This document shows, one piece after another, positions 1 to 9,000 of a stretch of 59,816 nucleotides of DNA (its first letter is position 1; each line of letters opens with the position of its first letter). The position numbers and the translations under genes were made by a program. Below the pieces are notes generated by a model. That model saw nothing but the letters and a program-made list of their open reading frames with translations. It did no database searches and was not told the origin of the DNA. Origin of the DNA: an uncultured Chlorobiaceae bacterium (GTDB lineage: Bacteria; Bacteroidota; Chlorobiia; Chlorobiales; Chlorobiaceae); the NCBI GenBank assembly GCA_903994455.1, contig CAJEXI010000021.1:1-59816 (forward strand), in the 5' to 3' direction.

Positions 1-3000
1 GGAGGTAATCCGTCATCCCTGACAGTCAGTCAAACAGGAACACAAGATATCTCTTTTTGCGATAATGCGTTGGACTGGTATGGTAGTTACTATGGCCCCG
101 CCAGTACCTACACCTACTCATTCATCATTCGTCGTAACTGGACGGGCACGGCAGGCAATGATGTGGTTGATGGAACAGGGCTGTATGAGCATTTGGTTGG
201 CGGAGCTGGCGATGATACGTTGACGAGTGGTGCCACGTCGGACAGTATTGAAGGAGGCAGTGGCAATGACGTTCTGAAGGGCGGAGCTGGCAATGACTTC
301 CTGCATGGCGGAACGGGAGTAAATACGGTCGTCTATGACGGGAAGCAATCGGATTATGATGTGGTCTGGCAGGGAGGTGTCACGTGGAAGGTGACGGCCA
401 AAGCAGGCGGAGCTGACGGTGTTGATACACTGACCGATATCCAGAGACTTCAGTTTGCCGATCAGAGCGTGATACTGGATGACTCTTCAAACGGAGTAGA
501 TCCCGGGTTGCCCAGTGCCACCTTTGGTCAGTTCATAACCGGCAAGGCGAATTATGGCGGGGACAGTGACTGGTTCCAGTTTGATTTCGGAAAGCTTGGC
601 ATCGGCAAAACACTGATGTTCACTCTTGAAGGCGGAGGCCCCGGCGAGCGGGTTCACTTCACCAACAGTGATGGCTATATTCTCTATTTCAAGAACGCCA
701 GCGGGCAGGATGTTGAGTGGCTGAGTATCGGACAGTCACTGGTTTTGACTCCGGATCGTTGGGGAGGCAGCAGCGAAGGAGGACAATTCATCGGCGGCAA
801 GGCATACGTCCAGCTTTATGCGGATGGAGCCTCGAACAGCCCCTACACACTCTCCATATCCCGTTACCTTGAGGGGACGGCAGGTGCAGATATTCTGACG
901 GTAACGGACAAGATTGATGAACTTGCGGGACTTGGTGGCGATGATCTTCTGACGGGTTCAATTCGTTCGGAACGACTGCTGGGAGGCGAAGGCAATGACC
1001 AACTGTTTGGTGATGCGGGAGACGACTATCTGTCGGGAGGCTCAGGTCTGAACGCGGTTCAGGGAGGAGCTGGCGATGACACGATTGATGTTTCAGGCCG
1101 CACGGTAGTTCAGGATACGATTGATGGCGGCGATGGGACGGATACGCTTCGTATGAGTCAGGGAGTGAACCTGGATCAGGCGGTGATCAGCTCTGTTGAA
1201 GTGTTGGAATCGACCAACGGCGGAACATTTACCTTCAGTGCAGAGCAGCTTGGTCGTTGGGGTGTGACGCAACTCAGGAACATGGATTTGGGGTTGACGA
1301 GTTCGGGGATACTGGACGTGAGCGGTCTGAGCGGTTCAATTGGTCTGGTTGGGAGCACGGGCAATGACAAGCTGAGAGGAAACGCAGAGTCGAACATTAT
1401 CCGGCCTCTTGGTGGCAATGCCACGGTGGAAGCTGGTGCTGGTGATGACACCATCCTCTATCAAAGCAACCCGAACTGGTGGGATGGCAATACCCAGTTC
1501 ACCAAAGACAACTTCCTTTTGGCAGATGCGGCAACTCGCTCCTACCTGCTGCGGGGAAGATTTGATGGTGGCGCGGGCAATGATACCCTGCGGTTCTCTC
1601 TTTCGGTTTCATTTATGCATGCATGGAGTGAGTGGGCGAACTATTCATCAGTGCCTTACTCACTGGATATATCGAAGGCCACGGTGACAGGTATAGAGAA
1701 TCTGACAGTAGATGGATGGGATTCAGGCAACAACTTGCCCGCCTTCATCACCATGATGGCGTCACAGCTTGCAGGTTTTTCAGCGTTGACAGGGGTCAAA
1801 GGAATCCAGCTTGTTGGTGGAGGTGAAGTAGACCTTGCTGCTTTTGCTGCCAGGGGTGGAGTAAATCTGGACTTTGGAGATGCTGTCGGCTATACCATTA
1901 TTGGCACATCAGGGAACGACATCCTGAAGGATACTTCCGGTTGTGATGTTTTGCAGGGTGGAACCGGCAATGATCAACTTACCAGCACAAGCAGTCAGGA
2001 TACATTGCTGGGTGGGTCAGGGAATGATACTCTTGTTGTTTCTGGTAAATCGATAGTGACAGATACATTTGATGGTGGAGAGGGGATCGACACACTCCGT
2101 ATAACTGGAGGAGATATCGATTTTTCAGGGGCATTTGCCACCAATGTGGAGAAAATAACCGTGTCTGCTGATTCAATAGCTTTGACCGCAAGCCAGTGGA
2201 ATGAACTTGGCTCTTTTGTTGAGCGTGTTTCGGGCACTCAGTCCAGTTTTATTCTCAAGGTTTCGGATATCAGGACGGTTTCTCTCTCTGTTGACTCACC
2301 GTATTCTGGTTTGACTGGATCAAGTGGTGATGATCGTCTGATCGGTAATGCAGGGAATAATGTACTGCTTGGCGGATCGGGTAATGATGACTTGAGTGGC
2401 AATGCTGGAGATGATCGCCTGGTAAGTGGTGCTGGCATTGATACTCTTTCCGGCGGAGATGGTTCGGATACACTGATGGTTACTGACAAGCTCATCGTGC
2501 ATGACCAGTTGGAGGGAGGGGCAGGTCAGGATACGCTTGTGGTTCTTGACGGGCAAGACTTGACGACAGCGGTGATCAGCGGTTTGGAAATCTTGTCGGG
2601 CAGCGGGATTGTAACGCTTACCTCTGCACAGTTGGCTGGTTTCCAGACGATCAAGGGGGTCTCCGTTCAACTCAGCGGCACATCAACCCTCTTCTCAATG
2701 GGTCTCACGCAACTGCTTGATGATGCCAGAGTGCTGATGCCACTGGTGGATCCCGCACTCAATGCAATCCATGGTATACTTGGTTCGAAAGAGTCTGACA
2801 CTATTGGTGGCGGTTCTGGCGGAGATGTCATCTATGGTGGTCGTGGCTCTGATCATCTGGATGGAGGTGCTGGCTCCGATACACTTATCGGTGGCATCGG
2901 TGTGGATACGCTGCTTGGGGGAGCAGGAGATGATCTGTTCCGGGTGGAAACGGGTGAGTTAACGGGCGGTTTGGTCTCTAGCGATATCATGGATGGTGGT

Positions 3001-6000
3001 TCGGGAAGTGATACTGTTGAGGTGAATTTCAGCACAGCAAGCAGTACTTATCAAGTTAATGCAGGCACTATCAGTAATATTGAGCGATTGGCGGTCAATA
3101 ATGCTAATGCCAGTTGGTGTACGGTGGCGTTGACTGCAGAGACATGGAGCAGGCTTACGGCAGTGACGTTTTCTAATCCCGACAGCTATGCTTACGGTTG
3201 GACCAACCTGAGTATCAATGGAAACGGGAATAACATTAGTTTCAATAATATTGTTGGCTCCAGCAAAATTGCCAGGGTTACCCTCGCTGGCGCATTTTTC
3301 GATATTGATGCCAGCAAGCTTACGATTGGATCGACGAATAATTACACGGACACTAATTATCGCAGTATTTTTGTAAGCAACTTTGACAGTATTCTTTTAA
3401 GTGAGGGAGATGATGCTCTTCGCATAAGTGGTGATGAAAGCTTTGTCGTCAATGCTGGAGCCGGTGATGACCGTATTTTTATCTCAAATGTTCGTAATCT
3501 CCCTGTCACTATTAACGGAGGGGAGGGTGTCGATATCCTGGATCTGTCGAATAACAGTTTTGTTGATCTGAGTCAGACTACGCTTGCCAGCACAGAATTG
3601 ATCAGGTATGGAGGTGCTACGCTGGTTGTGACCGAAGCTCAATTAGGTAACTGGATTTTTGAAGGTAGTGGCACAAAATTTACGAGGGCTGGCAGTGTAG
3701 TTTTTGGCACAACGGGAAATGACTCATACGTCGGGAACGGTGCCGGTGCGTTTCAGGGTGGCCGCGGTGATGACAGTATCAGCTATGTCGATACGGCGGT
3801 CTTCAGTGGTAATATGGCTGAGTATAACTATGTTCGTTCAGGTCCATATTATGTTGTGGAGCACGCGCTTGGCACGCCGGTAGATGGCAGGGATACTCTT
3901 TATGGGGTTATGAATATCAAGTTTGCAGATATTACACTGCAGCTTGACGATGCTCCGGATAATCTTTGGGGAGCCTATCAGTACTCCAGTCTCACCGTCG
4001 CGGGCTACGACAAGCGTATCTCTGCCAATAAAGATTATGTGCAGGATACGGACGTTTTTGCTGCAACCCTTGCGCCCAACTCCCCTCTGGCAGTAGAAGC
4101 CTCTTCTTCTGGTGGAAGTGGATGGGGTATTTACTTCATGGATATCGCCTCTGGTCAGCAGCTTCAGTTCAAAAGCCTGGTATATGGTTCGGTTATTTCG
4201 ACCTATTACAACTGGATGTCGGCCTCCGAGAAATGGCTTCCCGGCTTCAATACATCTGATGGGTTCAAGGCCTACCAGGGGGGAGCTGTTGCGCTGCAGT
4301 ACAATCTTGATGGCGATATACAGGAGTACGCTTTTACCCTCAAATATCTTGATGATTACGCGGGAAGTGTTGATACGACGGGAGTCATGGATGTGCAGGG
4401 TGGAGAGGTTCGCGGGTATATTGGAGCGGAGGGTGATGCCGACTGGATACGAACAACGCTGAATGCTGGAACCAAATATGAGTTTCATCTCAATGGCCTG
4501 GCATCCGGGGGAGGAACGCTTCTTGATCCAAGTCTTGTTCTGCGGGATAGTGAGGGACGTCTTGTTGCCTCTGGCCTTGATATTCAGACTAATGTGGTTG
4601 GTGGAGATGATATCATCACCTTCCGTCCCGTTTCTACCGGGGTCTATTATCTTGCGGTGCAGGATGTTGGCGGGGTTAACCTCGGTTCCTGGACGTTGAC
4701 CCAGAAAAGTCTTGATATGATTGCTGGCAATATCTCTACAACGGAGCGTGTAGAGTGGAATGCCAGTCATATCTTTACGGTAAGCAGCGAGGTAAATGTG
4801 CTTGGTGATCACGACTGGTTCAGAATTTGGCTTGACAAGGGGCTGACCTACGATTTCCGTGCGCTTGGCAGCAGTTCAGGTATGGGCAACACGCTTGGAG
4901 ATCCGCAACTCTCTCTCTATTCGGTGACGGGCAATTTGCTCGCTACCGATAATAATGGTGGTGGAGGCACGGACGCTCGTCTGATTTACCGCGCCTCTGA
5001 TTCTGGCTGGTATTTTCTTGATGCGGGCGCATCCGGCAATATGACAAAGGGTAACTACACGCTGACAGGGGCATCGCTTCAGGATGACTATGGCAACAGC
5101 GTACTGACGAATGGTCGGGCCCAGGTTGATATACCTCTTTATGGTCTGATCTCCTTTAATGGTGATACAGACTGGGTCAAGGTTGGTATGACCAAAGGGC
5201 AAACTTATATCATTGAGTTGAACGGTGACCTCAGTGATGGTGCACAGCTCGATCCACTGGTCGATCCGCTGCTTGTCATTCGTGATTTTTCAGGGTCAGT
5301 ACTTTATAAAGCTGATGATTTTGGTGGAAGCCTGAATGCACGCGCTTATTTTACTGCGCCTTATGATGGTGCTTACTATTTTGAGGCTCGCAGTGCTTTC
5401 AAATATGATGTTGGTGCCTGGCAGTTGAGTGTTGTTACCGCTCCTCCTGATGACTATGTTGATACGGTTGCTGCCGCCGCTGCGCATCCAGAGAGTGTTG
5501 GTCAGCTCTCGCTCGGCGTGGCGGGTTCGGGTGTTATCGGTGCTCCCGGTGACCACGATCTTTTCAGTACCGACATGGAGGCGGGCAAAGTCTATCAGAT
5601 CAAGGCTGAAGGGTTATCGGGCCATGCTGGCACACTGGTCGATCCTTACCTGCGGGTTTTCGATGCCAATGGTCATCTGGTTGATTTTGCCAATAACGGC
5701 GCTGCTGGCCGTGATGCGCAGCTCTATCTCACACCAACGGTTACCGGCAGTTACTTTCTGGAGATCTCCTCAAATCAGGAGAAGGGGCTTGGCACCTTCC
5801 AGATAACCGCAAATCAGCGAAATCTCCCGCCGGACGATGTGCCGAACGATTTGAGTACCCAGGTGACTCTGTCGGCGGGCGACAGTTTTGCAGGTCAGTT
5901 GCTTACCCATAATGATCAGGATTGGTTCGGCATCATCCTTGCCGCACAAAAAGATTATGTCTTCAGGGTGCAGGCTTCCGACAGCGGGAATGGCACCCTG

Positions 6001-9000
6001 CTCGATCCGGTTCTGGAAGTTCGAGCCGGTGACGGCACTCTGGTGAAGAGCAGCGACAACAGTCTGATCTCTCATGAACCTTTTATGGTGTTCACCCCTG
6101 TGGCTCAGGGAACCTATTATCTGGTGGTCAAGGCTGCCGATGGACAGACTGATACGGGAAGTTATACGCTGTTGACTCGTGCGCCGGATGATTATTCCGA
6201 CAGCAAGCCGGGTGCGACCTTGATCAGCCTTGATCAGACGCTGGACGGTGCTATTCAGTGGGCTTACGGCTCTTATGGAGTGCGTGCGGTTGACTCTGTT
6301 GGCGTGCCCTCCGATGCTGACGCTGACTGGTTCAAATTTTCCGCTTCTGCTGGAGAGGTGCTCTCGGTGACGGTGCAGGCAACGGCCAATTCAACTCTGA
6401 GTCGTCCGATGGTGGAGATTGTTGATACCAACAATCTGACACTGGCTGTAGGGGATGGAATGGAGACGTTGAATGGCAAGGCGCAGGCAACATTCCGCAC
6501 CACCGAATCAGGCATCTTTTATGTCCGGGTGATTGACGGCGCTGGCGCGACGGGTGAGTATCAGATAAGGCTTTCGGCTGGCGATGCCTCTGATGAGGAT
6601 GCCACGGCACCGGTTGCGATTGATTTCACCAGCCAGGGAGCACTGTCGATTGCCCAGGTTGTGGCGAAAATTGGCGTAAGCAGCGATGTCGACACCTTTA
6701 ATTTTACTCTTCAGGGTGGCCACCACTACAGGATCGAAACCATGGCAGTTCGTGATGGTTCTACTGCGCCGCTACAGTCCGCATCGCTTGGGCTCTCCTG
6801 GTTTGCCTCCGGGGAGAGCATGCCGCAATCTGTTGCCGTATCGACCACCGCCGGGGAGCCATCATTCTATGAATCCTCGGCATTTTCGCCACTCACCTCC
6901 GGCCATCTTTCAGTGACCGTTCAGTCGACGGATAGTACCCAGACAGGGCAATACAAGCTGCGAGTCGTTGATCTTGGTGTGACTACGGAGGATGTGCAGC
7001 CGGATCAGGTGTCGAACTATGTGGATGCGACGCATGGAGTTTTGGCAATCAACAGTAGTGTGAACGGCGTTATTGATACTGCTTCCGATATTGATCTTTT
7101 TGCCATCACGCTTACGGCTGGCAACATCTACGATTTCAGCCTCAAGGGTTTTGCTGACGGACTTGGGACGCTTGCCCAGGGAACGCTGCAACTTCTCGAT
7201 TCGAGCGGCAGCCTCGTCACCACAGGCAGGTTCGATGCGGCTACAGGCCGGGCGCAGATGGCCGTATCAGTCTTTGCTGACGGTCGCTATTACCTCGCCG
7301 CAGGTGCGGTAAACCAGCCGGGCAATACCGGTACCTACATGCTCGACACCCGTTTGCGTGATATTACCACTCCGGTTGAGGACGATATTTCAGCCGATAC
7401 TCGCAGTGGTGTAACCGTTATGCCGGGCAGGCCAGCGACTGGCTCCATCAATTATGCAGGCGATACGGACTGGATCTCGGCCACGCTGACGGCTGGCAAG
7501 GTCTATATTGTTGATCAGCTTGGCGATGGTGATGGTGCCGGAGGTACCTTGAAGGACGGCTTCCTCCGTATACTTGATTCGTCAGGCAATGAGGTTGCTT
7601 TTGACGACAATTCGGGTGCTGGTTCCGATGCCCGTCTCATCTTTACGCCTCAATCCAGCCAAGCCTATTATTTTGAGGTGAGTGGCACTGGTGCCGAGAC
7701 GGGCACCTATACCTTGCGGTTGCGTGAACTCTATGGCGGGATTGCTGACCCGCTGAAATCCGCTCAGTGGTATCTCCCTGCAATAGGATTGGAGCAGTTG
7801 AACAATCAGTACTCGGGAGCGGGCATTACGATTGGTCTGGTGGATGATGGCATCGATACTTCGCACCCGGATTTGCAGAGCCAGATTGATTTTGCGCTCT
7901 CTTATGATGCAGTCTATAAAACGCAGGATGGAAAGCATAAGACGGTTTTTGACTTCCATGGTACCATGGTTGCGGGAATAATGGTAGCTACGGCTAATAA
8001 CGAAACCGGAATTGTTGGTATAGCACCTGATGCAGAAATAGCATCGACAAGGGTGAACTGGAAATGGGAGGCGATAACCGATGCTCTGGGCAAACAGTAC
8101 CAGTTCGATATCAGCAATAACAGTTGGAGCGCCGTTGATCCTTTTGGTGATAATTTCAACAGTACCACCCTTACCTTTGCCTACGAGGCTTTGCGACGGG
8201 GAGTCGAGAATGGCCGCGGGCAGAATGGCACGGTTTTTGTTTTCTCTGCAGGCAACAGTGCTTCATCGGGTGACAACACTAATTACCATAATTTCCAGAA
8301 TGCGCGTGAGGTGATTACTGTCGCGGCGGCGCAGAGTGATGGCTCACTGGCCAGTTTTTCAACCCCCGGCGCAAATGTGCTGGTGGGCGCTTATGGAGTG
8401 GGTCTCTTGACTACCGTTCGAGGCGGTCATTATGCTAATTTTTCGGGAACATCGGGGGCGGCCCCGGTTGTGTCGGGCGTAGTCGCGCTTATGCTTGAGG
8501 CTAATCCAAACCTCGGCTATCGTGATGTCCAGAAAATTCTGGCATTGAGCGCTACGCATTCCGATAACCAGTCATGGAAGATCAATGGTGCAACAAGCTG
8601 GAATCTCGGCGGACTGCATTACAATGATGGCATGGGATTTGGTCTGGTAGATGCCTACGCTGCAGTGCAGTTGGCCCTGACATGGACTGACAGCAATACA
8701 GCCATTAATGAGGTGTCGGACTCTGCCCGTGCATTCGGTTTGCACGATGCCATTCCCGATGGTGACGGCACGGTTTATTCGAGGAAGTTCATGATCGACA
8801 GTGCCATGCAGGTTGAGCATCTGGAGCTTGGCATTGATCTGCGGCACACCCGCTTGGGAGATCTTGTCATTGAGGTCATCTCTCCGAACGGCACGGTGTC
8901 ACGTTTAATGGATCGCCCTACGGTCAATGCTGACCAGCCGTTTGGCCTCGCCGGGGAGGATAGCGGAGTGCCGATTCATCTGTTCTGGGACTTTTCCAGC

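Noticed and set aside
70..72. TTG at 70 as the start codon of the first gene
   Set aside because: The same frame is open back to base 1 with plausible protein sequence, and no ribosome-binding site precedes the TTG; the gene starts outside the window.
3838..4812. 324-codon open frame on the minus strand
   Set aside because: It is antisense to well-supported RTX and PPC-like coding sequence and has no domain or start signal.
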